A stretch of DNA of 64,000 nucleotides from Anaerosporobacter faecicola (GCF_012070565.1 NZ_JAAQRO010000022.1:310001-374000), one strand, 5' to 3'. Shown: positions 31,308 through 40,317, counted from the first letter of the stretch. Program-made: numbers and translations. The notes: generated by a model from the sequence alone, not told the origin.

Positions 31308-32237
31308 TCAACTACCCCTCATACATCCCAAAAACAATGCCATATTCTCATGTTCTGCAGCATTTCGTAATCGTATGGTAAGTTCATGAATCTCATAGCT
31401 AAGATACGCATATAGTTCCTGGTTATCTTCATATCCTCTCTTAATCAGGATCTGGAGCAGTCGTTCTAATATCTGTTCTGTTTCAACTGAGGAATGCATA
31501 AGAACCTGATCCGTTATCCAATCACAATCCTTCAAGGAAAATTCCCGTGACAGCAAAGGTTTTCTCAACCACATAGACAGCAAACTATTCTGTAAAACAA
31601 TACTGCTTATATTAATCAACAGTTCCTTGTGGTCCTCATGGTACTGTTCTAAAACCGCTCTTACATACTCTTCTGGATATACCCGCAAAAAGGTCTGTTC
31701 CAGTATCGTTGCTTGCAGATATCGATCAATGGCTTCGATGCCTTCCTCCTGCCCAAGTGGACGCAGAATTGGATAATCTAAAGTAAGGATCTGATCTTGT
31801 GGTGCAAATTGAACATCATAATGCAGGAAAAAAGCAGGCATTCCTTTCATGATCGTGTCAATATACGCGCGGTTATCGTAAGCAGAAAAGGTAGGTAACA
31901 TGGAGGTATACAAATCGTTTAACTGTTTTGTCCGTTCCATAATTCGCTGATAGCCCAACTCATATGCAGTCTGCGCAGGTATCTTCTCCCCAGAATCAAG
32001 CTGATACTTTGATGATTTTCTCAACCCATAATGAATACAATACACCACTGCTTCCATTAATTGTCGAGCTACTGCAACGGAAACAGAACTACTTTCCTTA
32101 CTCGTGTATCTCTCAACTAGTTTTGAGACAATGGGCACGAACTCTTCCATAGCATAGTCTTCCATTCCATGATCTTTCCGCTCACCAGTCTTCCATTCAG
32201 CCGCGTTCCACTCATTCGTTTTCTTCTCAACCTTCAT
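31308..32237 (-). CDS. DUF6179-like hypothetical protein
   Basis: 309 residues, mostly helical and acidic, without signal peptide or membrane segment. Recognisable stretches include AVARQLMEAVVYCIHYGL, KIPAQTAYELGYQRI and MPAFFLHYDVQFAPQDQILTLDYP (the last split: it ends at TLDYP). By pattern and by the small partner just upstream it resembles the uncharacterised DUF6179 family of Lachnospiraceae, often next to DUF6323. Assignment is from memory of the pair and unverified. The N-terminal 25 residues are low-complexity and the true start may be an internal Met (MEDYAMEEF). Confidence 0.55.
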   Translation of the reverse strand: MKVEKKTNEWNAAEWKTGERKDHGMEDYAMEEFVPIVSKLVERYTSKESSSVSVAVARQLMEAVVYCIHYGLRKSSKYQLDSGEKIPAQTAYELGYQRIMERTKQLNDLYTSMLPTFSAYDNRAYIDTIMKGMPAFFLHYDVQFAPQDQILTLDYPILRPLGQEEGIEAIDRYLQATILEQTFLRVYPEEYVRAVLEQYHEDHKELLINISSIVLQNSLLSMWLRKPLLSREFSLKDCDWITDQVLMHSSVETEQILERLLQILIKRGYEDNQELYAYLSYEIHELTIRLRNAAEHENMALFLGCMRGS

Positions 32238-32337
32238 ACAATCCTGCTCCTCCCCAATAATGCTCTAGCACACCTAATATGCTATTTTGTTACTATTTCC
32301 TTCATGACTACTATCTTCATGCCTACTATCTACACTC

Positions 32338-32796
32338 CTACCAATCCCCTCTTCGAATCTTCCTAGCAATTGACTCCAATGCTGTATCCTCTAAGTATTC
32401 CAAATCCCCCTGACAGATTCCCTCAAAGCGTTCTTTCATATATGCAATTAACTCATCATCGGTGATTTCATCAAGACATTCGTTCTTATACAAATAGAAA
32501 ATCTCTTGTAATCGCTCGATTGTATCAACATAATTATCTTGATAAATATAGGCAGAATCACAGAAGGCGTAGATTAATTTTGTAAGAATTCCTTCTCCAA
32601 ATTCAATTCTTCCCTCTCTTTTCAGACTTTCTTTTCTTTCCACTAACAGTTCTTGTGCTTCTTGTTCAGACAACCGTAATCCGAATTTTGTTGTATACGT
32701 ATTACAATTCATCAGATTTTCCTTTTGCTTCTGTAGAACCACTTCCTGATTTCCCTGTTGCAGTGTCAGAAATTGCATCAATTCTTCATCTTTCAT
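32338..32796 (-). CDS. DUF6323-like hypothetical protein
   Basis: 152 residues, helical and acidic. FGLRLSEQEAQELLVERKESL is the most distinctive stretch (shown up to 20 residues elsewhere), followed by GRIEFGEGILTKLIYAFCDS and DYLEDTALESIARK-like C-terminal helices. GGAG eight bases before ATG 32796 selects that start over GTG 32805. It lies 100 bases upstream of the DUF6179-like gene on the same strand and the two probably act together. Function is unknown. Confidence 0.55.
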   Translation of the reverse strand: MKDEELMQFLTLQQGNQEVVLQKQKENLMNCNTYTTKFGLRLSEQEAQELLVERKESLKREGRIEFGEGILTKLIYAFCDSAYIYQDNYVDTIERLQEIFYLYKNECLDEITDDELIAYMKERFEGICQGDLEYLEDTALESIARKIRRGDW

Positions 32797-32999
32797 GATT
32801 CTCACTCCTTCTTTCCATCGGATGATAGTACCTATTATTTCTCGTTTTAGAGTTGCTATTATTTGAAGTATTCACTCGTTTATTCAGCCCTACCTCCACC
32901 TCAATCCCTTTCTCTGTATCTAAGATTCCTACATTGTATATCGCCCCCCATATACTTACAAGTCTTGAAAAATAGGCGTTTTTGTGGTATTATATCAAT

Positions 33000-33107
33000 A
33001 CAAATTAATTGTCAAGAATCGTTTTTAAACAAAAAAACTCCATGAATCCGTATCAAGATTTAAACTGTAACGTCTTATCTTATAACATGATTCATGGAAT
33101 TTTTTTA
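33000..33107 (+). ncRNA. Candidate small RNA ending in a strong terminator
   Basis: Starting seven bases after the plus-strand -10 and ending at the T-run near 33107, a transcript of about 107 bases is predicted. Its 3' half folds as CTCCATGAATC (33038-33048) with GATTCATGGA (33089-33098), an internal AAGAT/ATCTT helix, and a following TTTTTTT. No convincing reading frame with a ribosome binding site lies inside. The same stem preceded by A7 also works as terminator for the Ig-like protein gene on the minus strand, so the hairpin alone does not prove an RNA gene. Confidence 0.4.
33031..33107. terminator. Bidirectional terminator downstream of the Ig-like surface protein
   Basis: An 10-11 base stem CTCCATGAATC/GATTCATGGA is flanked by A7 on the left and T7 on the right, giving U-runs on both transcripts. 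On the minus strand it lies about 65 bases after the stop codon at 33171. Confidence 0.7.
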
Positions 33108-33170
33108 TTACTTTATTACTCAAACTTTACACTTGCATGTTTTGAATGCGTAGGCAATTGCAATATTCTA

Positions 33171-34655
33171 TTATTCTACTACACGAACGGAATATTCCTG
33201 TACAACACCATTAGATGAAACGGTTATTGTCGTTAGTCCCACAGCCAATGCTGTATAATCCACTTCATATTCAATGGTATTATCATCCATAAACTCACTA
33301 CACACACCATTAATCTTAACTAGATTCGGGTTGGATGCAGATACTGAAACATTGCTATTATTCCCTGTAGCTGGAATAATACAACTAAGGGTTTTTGTTT
33401 CCCCTTTCTTGATCGTTACCGTATCAACCGTAATCTCGACTTCTTTCTTTATTGTTCCTGTTGTAATTGTTATCGTTGCTTTTCCAGGTTTTATTGCCAT
33501 GAATACAATATAGGATATTGGGTATCCGAACGCAAGCATATCATCGTCTAATGCATAAATCTGCACTACAGATGGATCACTGCTGGTTGCCGTAATTACA
33601 TCACTGGTCTCATCGGGTTCTAACAAACCAATACAACCATCATATTCACCACTAAGTAGAGTAAGCTTATCGCTAAGCGTACCACCTTCTAAATTATACA
33701 ACTCCATTCCTGTTGCTGGCTTTTTCACAACTTTTACCGTAAATGAACCTACATAGTATTTCGAATAATCTGCCTTTTCATCGATTGGCGTTGTACTGCC
33801 ATAAACGTTAATCTTTACCGTTCCTTCTTTTATTGCTTTCACATAACCAGACCAATTACCTGTTTCTTCATCATAGATGTATTCAATTGGTAAGTTTTTC
33901 GAATCTACCGATGAATCAGGGATATACAAGTAATATGGCGCATAGTAAATACCCAAATTCATTGCATATGTATTATTCAGTACATATTCAACCGTCTGAT
34001 CCTTTCCTTCTAATTCAGGCTCTTTTACTTCCATTTGGAAAGAACCAACCGTTCTTGTTTTCTTTTTATAGGTTTCTTTGATCGTAATATCTACTACACC
34101 CGTTTTATATGCTTCTACCAAACCAGTTTTCGTAACTTTCACTATTGATTTATTACTAGAATAGTAAGTGTATGTAGCTTGATTATTCGGATAGTCAATA
34201 CACGAAAAATCATTTAGATTTAACTGATATCCTGCATAATACTCTTTTCCTATTGGTACATATAAAGGTTCTTCCTTCAGGTAAGATACAACATTCGCTT
34301 TTTTTACGGTAACCGTACAAGTTCCTACTTTAATCTTTTTCTTTTTATACGTCTGGTATACAGTAACCTTAGCTTTACCAGCTTTAATTCCTGTTAAACT
34401 TCCTTTTTTATCAACCGTTACAATCTTTTTATTACTACTAACATACGAATAAGTCGCTTTTTTCACCATATTGTTTACGTATATTACATAGCCATTCTTC
34501 CCCATCGGAATGTCCATTGAAGTATACTCTAATTGGGCTTTACTTGCGGCTATGGCCATTTTGCTTCCAAGTAGCGGGCACACACTACAGCCTACTATGA
34601 TCAATAGTAGAAAAACAGCCAGTGATTTTTTTAATGTCTTTTTGTTTTGTTCCAT
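33171..34655 (-). CDS. Secreted protein with bacterial Ig-like (BIG2) repeats
   Basis: 494 residues. A signal peptide (KKSLAVFLLLIIVGCSVCPLL) is followed by at least two BIG2-type repeats, each with the pattern 'YSSNKxIVxVxKxGxLxGIKAGxAxVTVxxTYKKKK' in segments: SSNKKIVTVDKKGSLTGIKA at about residues 70-90 and SSNKSIVKVTKTGLVEAYKT near 165-185. Later degenerate repeats end in GLTTITVSSNG. No LPXTG sorting signal or membrane anchor is visible; a Cys within the signal region (VGCS) might allow lipidation but lacks a clean lipobox. Such proteins are usually surface adhesins or scaffolds. Confidence 0.75.
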   Translation of the reverse strand: MEQNKKTLKKSLAVFLLLIIVGCSVCPLLGSKMAIAASKAQLEYTSMDIPMGKNGYVIYVNNMVKKATYSYVSSNKKIVTVDKKGSLTGIKAGKAKVTVYQTYKKKKIKVGTCTVTVKKANVVSYLKEEPLYVPIGKEYYAGYQLNLNDFSCIDYPNNQATYTYYSSNKSIVKVTKTGLVEAYKTGVVDITIKETYKKKTRTVGSFQMEVKEPELEGKDQTVEYVLNNTYAMNLGIYYAPYYLYIPDSSVDSKNLPIEYIYDEETGNWSGYVKAIKEGTVKINVYGSTTPIDEKADYSKYYVGSFTVKVVKKPATGMELYNLEGGTLSDKLTLLSGEYDGCIGLLEPDETSDVITATSSDPSVVQIYALDDDMLAFGYPISYIVFMAIKPGKATITITTGTIKKEVEITVDTVTIKKGETKTLSCIIPATGNNSNVSVSASNPNLVKINGVCSEFMDDNTIEYEVDYTALAVGLTTITVSSNGVVQEYSVRVVE

Positions 34656-34766
34656 TCCATTCCCTCTCCCTTATACAATATAGTATGAACATAAAATGAT
34701 CGGAGCGCCAAAAATACATTGCTGCCCTTACAATATCGAAACATATTATGTTACATCTTGTAATAT

Positions 34767-34795
34767 ATTGTATCTTTCTTACCAACATTCGTCAA
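34767..34795 (-). promoter_or_regulatory. Sigma-A promoter of the Ig-like surface protein
   Basis: On the minus strand TTGACG (complement of 34790-34795), 17 bases, TACAAT (complement of 34767-34772). The leader to the start codon at 34655 is about 105 bases and begins with a small TTACA/TGTAA hairpin. No known riboswitch was recognised in it. Confidence 0.6.
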
Positions 34796-34821
34796 TGATA
34801 CGGAAGTAGGAGAAACAACAA

Positions 34822-34865
34822 AAAAATAACAACTTTTCGCGTTGTATCAACGTGAAAAGTTGTCA
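34822..34865 (-). terminator. Terminator overlapping the stop codon of the 375-residue protein gene
   Basis: On the minus strand ACAACTTTTC-a-CGTTG pairs with CAACG-c-GAAAAGTTGT, followed by TATTTTTTT. The left arm encodes the last residues (DNFSR) and the TGA of the gene ending at 34847, so terminator and coding sequence overlap. Confidence 0.75.
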
Positions 34866-35974
34866 CATTTTTTCTTTAATACCTGCATATAGAATGTAGA
34901 TTCTAGTTCAATCCAATTTTTCTTTCTTCTATTCTCTCCAAATGATAAATGATTTCCCAACACCGCATATCCTTTTGTTTCTCTTAACCACTCTTTCGGA
35001 AAGATGTACGTACCAGAATCCGTCCGATAGGATTCTAACAAGACAAGGAGTTCGTTAAACCATTTTGTCTTTCTTGCTTTCGGATAATTTACGATCGTTT
35101 GTGCAAAGAAGAGCAATTTTGCTCCATCCTTTTCCTTCCTATATTGATCCAAATCGAACCAGCCCGGGTATTTTGGATCCCAGCCCATACTATGATATTT
35201 CCCGTCTTCTTCTGCAAGTATTCCATATCCGTCAATTATAGACTTATGAAATTCGTCTGTGCTAATGTACTCTATTATATCATCAATCTTCCTATCTACC
35301 GCATTGTCATGCAGATCATATAACCTAGATAGACCAACCAGATCATAGATCATCGGGTATCCAACCCCATAACGTTGTGTCAGAGAAGGCTTAATAAAAT
35401 ACGCTGTATTCTTCCACACCGAAGGTACTCTTTTGAGATTGCAACGTTCTTGTTCCTCCAGATATATGGCATAATCTCCTTCTTTGACAAATTGGCTGAT
35501 CTCCTCTAGGCTTCCAAGGAGATATGTTTCAATCTCTTCCTCACGAACTCCTAGGGCAGAAAGTATATTGGTAATAACGATTGCGTTAAAATGCTGTCCT
35601 TTTCTATAGTAAATCTCCTGGTTCTTGGAATAGGCAAAATAGGAATCCATGGCTTCGCCATTCTTCATCTTGTCAAAATAGTACTGCACTGCATCTCTTA
35701 CCTGGGGTATTCCACTATGCAGTCCCAATTGCGCAATCTTTACACCTGCATTTTCCAGACAATAATTCATACTACCATGTTCCATTGACCAATGTTTCGG
35801 AGGTGTATCTGGTTTTAAATAACCAAGCCATTCTATAACGGCTGGATGTTCAAGTAACTCTGTTTGAAGACGCTTGCTCTCTTCTATGTCTTGAAAAAAC
35901 TCCCGCGCAATTCGATATCGAATAGGGGTATCCGCATTTTCCATTAACCACTCACAGATTCTTGCATCCATCAT
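34847..35974 (-). CDS. Alpha-helical hypothetical protein (prenyltransferase/alpha-alpha toroid-like)
   Basis: 375 residues with no signal peptide. The N-terminal MENADTPIRYRIAREFFQD and repeated helical pairs, with PKYPGWFDLDQYRKEKDGAK and the C-terminal GNHLSFGENRRKKNWIELES, resemble clostridial proteins annotated as prenyltransferase-like or squalene-cyclase-like toroids. No catalytic motif can be named. It probably shares a transcript with nothing downstream, because a strong terminator overlaps its end. It lies 45 bases after rsmH on the same strand, so it may be co-transcribed from there. Confidence 0.5.
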   Translation of the reverse strand: MMDARICEWLMENADTPIRYRIAREFFQDIEESKRLQTELLEHPAVIEWLGYLKPDTPPKHWSMEHGSMNYCLENAGVKIAQLGLHSGIPQVRDAVQYYFDKMKNGEAMDSYFAYSKNQEIYYRKGQHFNAIVITNILSALGVREEEIETYLLGSLEEISQFVKEGDYAIYLEEQERCNLKRVPSVWKNTAYFIKPSLTQRYGVGYPMIYDLVGLSRLYDLHDNAVDRKIDDIIEYISTDEFHKSIIDGYGILAEEDGKYHSMGWDPKYPGWFDLDQYRKEKDGAKLLFFAQTIVNYPKARKTKWFNELLVLLESYRTDSGTYIFPKEWLRETKGYAVLGNHLSFGENRRKKNWIELESTFYMQVLKKKCDNFSR

Positions 35975-36019
35975 ACAAATTCTTACCTCCTACTATTGGA
36001 TTTTCACATTGCAAAAAGG

Positions 36020-37069
36020 TTACGCCTTAATTGCCCAACGCATCTTCGTAGAACGGGCACGACCATTTCGAATACATTCTTCTGCTGATGGTCGAATTAC
36101 GTCTCTTGCAACTTCGGAATAAATTCCTTCTTTGTTATAATACTTGAAATATTGTTTTACCAAACGGTCCTCCCCTGAATGGAAGGTGAGAATTGCTGCA
36201 CGTCCACCACTTTTCAATATGGTTGGTAATTTCTCCATAAATTGTTCCAATACTTCAAACTCACTATTTACATCAATACGCAATGCTTGAAAGGTACGTT
36301 GGCATGTTTTCTTAACCACTTCTTTTTGCTCTTTTGCTGGCAAGAATGAAAGTACCTGTTCGATAATCTCTTTCAGTTTTGTCGTGGTATCAACTTCTTT
36401 TCCTTTTCTAATTGCCGATACAATAGCTCTCGATATTTCCTTTGCATATGGTTCATCTGCATTCTCAATAAGCATTCCTTCTAATTCTGGTTGCGTGATA
36501 TTCTTTAACCGTTCTGCTGCTGATATCCCCTTCTCTGGATTTAATCGTAAATCCAGTGGTCCTTCTACTTTATAGGAAAAACCACGGTCAGGGTTATCAA
36601 TCTGCATAGAGGATACACCTAGATCTGCCAATACAAAATCAAATTGTCCTGATTCTTCAAGTATTTCATCTACATTGGCAAAATTCAATAATTTTACCGT
36701 CAAGATTTCAGGGCCATATCCCATATTCTCTAGCCTTGCTTTCGTCTTTGCCGATTCAATTGGATCCACATCCAATCCATAGATATGTCCCTCTCCTTGT
36801 AGGCACTCTAGCATCTTGGACGTATGTCCGCCATAACCTAGTGTTGCATCTAATCCTACCTGTCCTGGCTTGATCTGAAGAAAATCCAGAATCTCCTTCA
36901 CGCAGATGGATATATGCATTCCAGCAGGGGTACTTCCTTTTGCAATTACCTTCTCGATGGTATCTTTGTATTTTTCAGGTTGTAATTCTTTGTATTTTTC
37001 TTTATAACTTCTAGGATGTGTTCCTTTATAGCGAACACGTCTTTGATGTTTTGGTTCTTGATTCTCCAT
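36020..37069 (-). CDS. rsmH: 16S rRNA C1402 N4-methyltransferase RsmH
   Basis: 349 residues. The signature DATLGYGGHTSKML (SAM loop), FVLADLGVSSMQID, NPDRGFSYKVEGPLDLRL and the C-terminal TFHSGEDRLVKQYFK are diagnostic of RsmH/MraW. It methylates N4 of C1402 in 16S rRNA, the same base that RsmI 2'-O-methylates. The N-terminal extension of about 45 residues (basic, RRVRYKGTHPRSYKEKYK) is longer than usual. In most Firmicutes rsmH opens the dcw cell-division cluster; no ftsL, pbp or mra gene is nearby, so this is an isolated copy. Confidence 0.9.
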   Translation of the reverse strand: MENQEPKHQRRVRYKGTHPRSYKEKYKELQPEKYKDTIEKVIAKGSTPAGMHISICVKEILDFLQIKPGQVGLDATLGYGGHTSKMLECLQGEGHIYGLDVDPIESAKTKARLENMGYGPEILTVKLLNFANVDEILEESGQFDFVLADLGVSSMQIDNPDRGFSYKVEGPLDLRLNPEKGISAAERLKNITQPELEGMLIENADEPYAKEISRAIVSAIRKGKEVDTTTKLKEIIEQVLSFLPAKEQKEVVKKTCQRTFQALRIDVNSEFEVLEQFMEKLPTILKSGGRAAILTFHSGEDRLVKQYFKYYNKEGIYSEVARDVIRPSAEECIRNGRARSTKMRWAIKA

Positions 37070-37122
37070 TGTTTACCTCTCCATTCCCTGTATGGGTTGT
37101 TTCATGTCTATGGGTTTATTAC

Positions 37123-37287
37123 TCAAAATTCAGTGGAGCCAATCGAGCGCGCGTTTTCCATGAATATAGCAAGCATCTGCTCGTTTAAAAACTGGCAAGT
37201 GTGAAGTTTGCGTTTATCTTTTCTTAACCACCCTAGACTCATAGCAATAATCATACCATACTTTTCAGTAAATGGATAGGCTACCAT
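37123..37287 (-). other. Short unidentified frame downstream of the HAD gene, possible remnant
   Basis: A frame of about 54 codons (MVAYPFTEKYG..., then SLGWLRKDKRKLHTCQFL, ending SIGSTEF) overlaps the end of the HAD gene. It lacks a clear ribosome binding site and its GC content is a little higher than the surroundings. It could be a gene fragment or chance. No function is proposed. Confidence 0.2.
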
Positions 37288-38102
37288 TTTGCATGATTCG
37301 CTAACCAATCCGCTACTCCATCATGGTCGTTATCGGCAATGATTCCCGTTGCATATCTCTTTAGTTCCTCCACTGCATTCTCAACCGCATAAGCAGCATC
37401 TGCAATCTGAAACATCGGAATATCATTGATGGCATCTCCGAACGCAACTACACGGTCGCAATTCCACATCGTCTTCAGTATCTGGATGGCATTTGCTTTC
37501 GTCGCTTTGGCTGGCATGATCTCACACCAATACTCTTCTCGGTATAATTCTTGCGCTAAGGTACAACGATATGTAGGGTTATCTTTGAATTTCTCATAGA
37601 CGGGTAATAATTTTTCTTTTTCCCCAATACACGTGTAGTAGAAGATATTTCCTTCATATAATTGTTCTTCCATATTCACTGGGCGAAATCTTTTGTCATT
37701 CTTCCTTGATTGAAGATATCTCCTTATCCCCTCATTCTCATATTGGGGGTTCCAGGATACACGCTCTATTCCATTAATAAATGCATATACAAGAGGGGAT
37801 ATTCCTTGTTTTGTCAAAAAGGATTTTACCTCCTCCTGCTCCTCTTTTTCAAAATCAACAGAAAATAATACCTCTCCAGAATCGGGCTGTATAATACGAC
37901 ACCCATTATACACGATCACGGGTATCTTAGTGGATAGCCCTTTGGCTACAACGGATGCAGATACCAATGATCTTGCCGTTGCGTAGGTAAAAGTCATTCC
38001 CTGATCTACCAAGGAATTGATCATTGCAATGCTCCTTGGATTGATACAATCCTTTGTGTTCAATAATGTCCCATCTAGATCTGTAACATATAATGTCTTC
38101 AT
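37281..38102 (-). CDS. Cof-type HAD-superfamily phosphatase
   Basis: 273 residues. Motif I is DLDGTLLNTKD near the N-terminus, motif II around YNGCRI, and motif III/IV is VVAFGDAINDIPMFQIADAAYAV with the metal-binding GDxxND. The IIB cap domain lies between. Members dephosphorylate sugar phosphates, PLP or similar small molecules. GGGGAG before ATG 38102 fixes the start 12 codons inside the longest frame. Monocistronic. Confidence 0.88.
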   Translation of the reverse strand: MKTLYVTDLDGTLLNTKDCINPRSIAMINSLVDQGMTFTYATARSLVSASVVAKGLSTKIPVIVYNGCRIIQPDSGEVLFSVDFEKEEQEEVKSFLTKQGISPLVYAFINGIERVSWNPQYENEGIRRYLQSRKNDKRFRPVNMEEQLYEGNIFYYTCIGEKEKLLPVYEKFKDNPTYRCTLAQELYREEYWCEIMPAKATKANAIQILKTMWNCDRVVAFGDAINDIPMFQIADAAYAVENAVEELKRYATGIIADNDHDGVADWLANHAKW

Positions 38103-38218
38103 AGATTCTCCCCTTTTGTATTCATACAATCGATTCATTTACTCAAACTGCCTTTTCCATTCCATCATAGTATGATACACAACAATTTTCAATCCAAAAG
38201 GGCATTTCATATATAATC

Positions 38219-39814
38219 TTATTTCATATCCTCTTCTAATTCGGGAAATAGCGCAAATACCATATCATCTTCCACATAACATAACGAGTCTACCGACCAA
38301 TCACTTGCGTAGAGATACCCATCATAGGCATACTCTCCATTACTGTAGTGCACTTTTTGTATGGAATAGAAGCCATTTCCACTCCCTGCTAACTCATAAT
38401 TATCCTGCAAGCCTGTATATACTAGATTGTCATTGTTCCATTCTTTCTTAATTAATTGGTCGTCTTTGATGGAATATACGAACATATATGACTCGTTCAT
38501 TGGATGAAGGTATATCTCATTTCCATCCTTTGAAACGGTTACTTCGCAGTAGGAATCTCCCTGGGTTTTATCACATCCAATAGATGCTAGGTCAATCGCA
38601 CTTCTCATCTGTTGCTTTTCAAGGTCATACACAAATAAACCAAAATATCCATGAAAGATCAACTGATTTCCTTCACAATAATCCAAATCAGGCCCATCGG
38701 CTCCTAATGTCATTCCTTTTTTTAAAACAGGTGCTTTCTTCTCAATCACTTCATTGATCACTACATTATTCTGTGTTGGATTCTGCTTTGTTTCTTCTTT
38801 CCCTTTCATCTCTTGTTTTTCATTAACAACCTCTTTCTTTGTTGTCTCTCCACGTGGACTACTGAAAGCAAAAACTGCTAAGATCACACAGCAAAGGAAG
38901 ACACCGCCTGCAACAGCAAGAAGGGGTTTTTTATACTGTAATACATGTTTGATTCGTTTTTTCACATTTCCCTCCCCGAATGCCAGAGGTACACCTGACA
39001 GTCTTTTTCTTCCTACTGATAACCGCAACAAAGATGTCGCATAATCCTTACGAATATCTTCCTTATGATGTTTCATCACATACTCGTCACAAGACATCTC
39101 CATTTCCTGATCAAGGCAGATATAAGCCAACCATACAAATGGATTAAACCAATGCAATATGGTTATTGCATATGCTAATAATTTGATCAGATGATCTTTT
39201 CTCTTAATATGTACCTGTTCATGCATACAGATGTACTCTGCTTCTTTTTCTTCCAACATAGATGGTAAATAGATCTTTGGTTTACAGATTCCCATAACAA
39301 ACGCCGTTTCCAGATGATCGGATAGGTAACGATTTTTTCCGATTCTTTGACTATCTATCAACTTTTTGTTTAATCGAATATAGGTGTACAAACCACGAAC
39401 AAGGAAAAACAGAATTCCAATCAACCATATAACTTGCAGTATTTCAATTCCATTGCTACTACTACGCTCTGCTTGCCGCACGTCATAAGGTAATGTCTGC
39501 CCCTGCTGCAATTTTCCTTGCTGCCCTTCATTTGCTTGGCTCCCCTTGTATTGGTCTGGGTTCGTTTGCTTCTGTTTTGTCAGATCCTCCGTCCCAACCT
39601 TCACTGGTTCCATATTCGTTGGCAGAAAACTATATCCACTCTCCCAAGTAAATGGGCAAAGCAAACGCACAAAAGCGACTATCCAGAGACAATACATATA
39701 CGTCCGTGGCACTTTAATCTTATGTAATACGAACCCTACCAGAAAGAATAACATGATGATCATTGTTCCCTGATAACTTAGGTTCAAAACTTGAACGAAC
39801 CATTTTACTCCCAT
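38219..39814 (-). CDS. BlaR1/MecR1-type M56 peptidase sensor
   Basis: About 531 residues. N-terminal membrane helices frame an M56 zinc peptidase domain with HEQVHIKRKDH (HExxH) and DQEMEMSCDEYVM (third ligand region); a further membrane helix (PLLAVAGGVFLCCVILAVFAF) leads to an extracellular C-terminal domain. That domain is not a penicillin-binding sensor as in classical BlaR1; it reads like a WD- or beta-propeller-type segment (GNEIYLHPMNESYMF; LIFHGYFGLFVYDLE). The signal is therefore probably not a beta-lactam. It follows the BlaI-type repressor gene by 100 bases. The start is ATG 39814 or GTG 39826. Confidence 0.82.
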   Translation of the reverse strand: MGVKWFVQVLNLSYQGTMIIMLFFLVGFVLHKIKVPRTYMYCLWIVAFVRLLCPFTWESGYSFLPTNMEPVKVGTEDLTKQKQTNPDQYKGSQANEGQQGKLQQGQTLPYDVRQAERSSSNGIEILQVIWLIGILFFLVRGLYTYIRLNKKLIDSQRIGKNRYLSDHLETAFVMGICKPKIYLPSMLEEKEAEYICMHEQVHIKRKDHLIKLLAYAITILHWFNPFVWLAYICLDQEMEMSCDEYVMKHHKEDIRKDYATSLLRLSVGRKRLSGVPLAFGEGNVKKRIKHVLQYKKPLLAVAGGVFLCCVILAVFAFSSPRGETTKKEVVNEKQEMKGKEETKQNPTQNNVVINEVIEKKAPVLKKGMTLGADGPDLDYCEGNQLIFHGYFGLFVYDLEKQQMRSAIDLASIGCDKTQGDSYCEVTVSKDGNEIYLHPMNESYMFVYSIKDDQLIKKEWNNDNLVYTGLQDNYELAGSGNGFYSIQKVHYSNGEYAYDGYLYASDWSVDSLCYVEDDMVFALFPELEEDMK

Positions 39815-39914
39815 GGGCTCCCTCACTTTCTCTTCTTATCTCTTTCTCCTCTTATCTCTTTCTCCCACTTTTCTTTTTCTCTTTTTCTTCTTTTGCTAAT
39901 TTTGCCTTTTCCTT

Positions 39915-40289
39915 TTATTCCTTAGTATCCTCTGGTTCACACTTTGCAATAATCTCCTGTAGATTTGCAATGTCTTCTTCACTAAGTTTTCTTCTTCTCG
40001 TAAATGCTGCTAAAAAACCTGGTAAAGAACCACCAAAACTACTCTCTACATATTCTTCACTTTGCCGAGCATAGAACTCTTCTTTCGATAGAACAGCTGA
40101 AACAATTCCGTCTTTATTCTGAAATATTCCTTTTCCACTAAGTCGTTTTACAACGGTATACGTGGTTGTTCTCTTCCACCCAAAGATTTCTTCACATAAA
40201 GGAATCAATTCACTCATAACAATCGGCTCCTTCTCCCATATTAAATCAGCAAATCTACCTTCCACAGCTCCTAATGAGTATTCTTCCAT
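39915..40289 (-). CDS. BlaI/MecI-family transcriptional repressor
   Basis: 124 residues, the normal BlaI length. The winged helix includes EGRFADLIWEKEPIVMSELIP and KRTTTYTVVKRLSGKGIFQN, followed by the dimerisation region FYARQSEEYVESSFGGSL where BlaR1-triggered cleavage takes place. AAGGAGAA precedes the ATG. A 55-base palindrome overlaps its promoter (40318-40377), so it is autoregulated. The M56 sensor gene follows on the same strand. No beta-lactamase gene is close by; other targets must be elsewhere. Confidence 0.9.
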   Translation of the reverse strand: MEEYSLGAVEGRFADLIWEKEPIVMSELIPLCEEIFGWKRTTTYTVVKRLSGKGIFQNKDGIVSAVLSKEEFYARQSEEYVESSFGGSLPGFLAAFTRRRKLSEEDIANLQEIIAKCEPEDTKE

Positions 40290-40317
40290 AAATAAATTCT
40301 CCTTATCCTTTTAAAGC

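Larger units (their letters stand above)
32797..33170. promoter_or_regulatory. Opposed promoters with overlapping -10 boxes
   Basis: Plus strand: TTGAAA (32965-32970), 17 bases, TATTAT (32988-32993) with TGG before it (extended -10). Minus strand: TTGACA (complement of 33010-33015), 15 bases, TATAAT (complement of 32989-32994) preceded by TGA (extended -10). The two -10 hexamers overlap by five base pairs. The minus promoter would serve the DUF6323/DUF6179-like pair with a leader of about 185 bases; the plus promoter points at the short RNA candidate. The remainder of this 374-base gap shows nothing further except the terminator below. Confidence 0.55.

Noticed and set aside
30487-31370. Several plus-strand frames opposite the GNAT gene
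   Set aside because: They mirror the GNAT and DUF6179-like genes, are Ser/Phe-rich as expected for antisense frames, and have no ribosome binding sites.
34656-34766. Riboswitch in the leader of the Ig-like surface protein
   Set aside because: Only a small TTACA/TGTAA hairpin is visible; no conserved core of a known riboswitch could be recognised.
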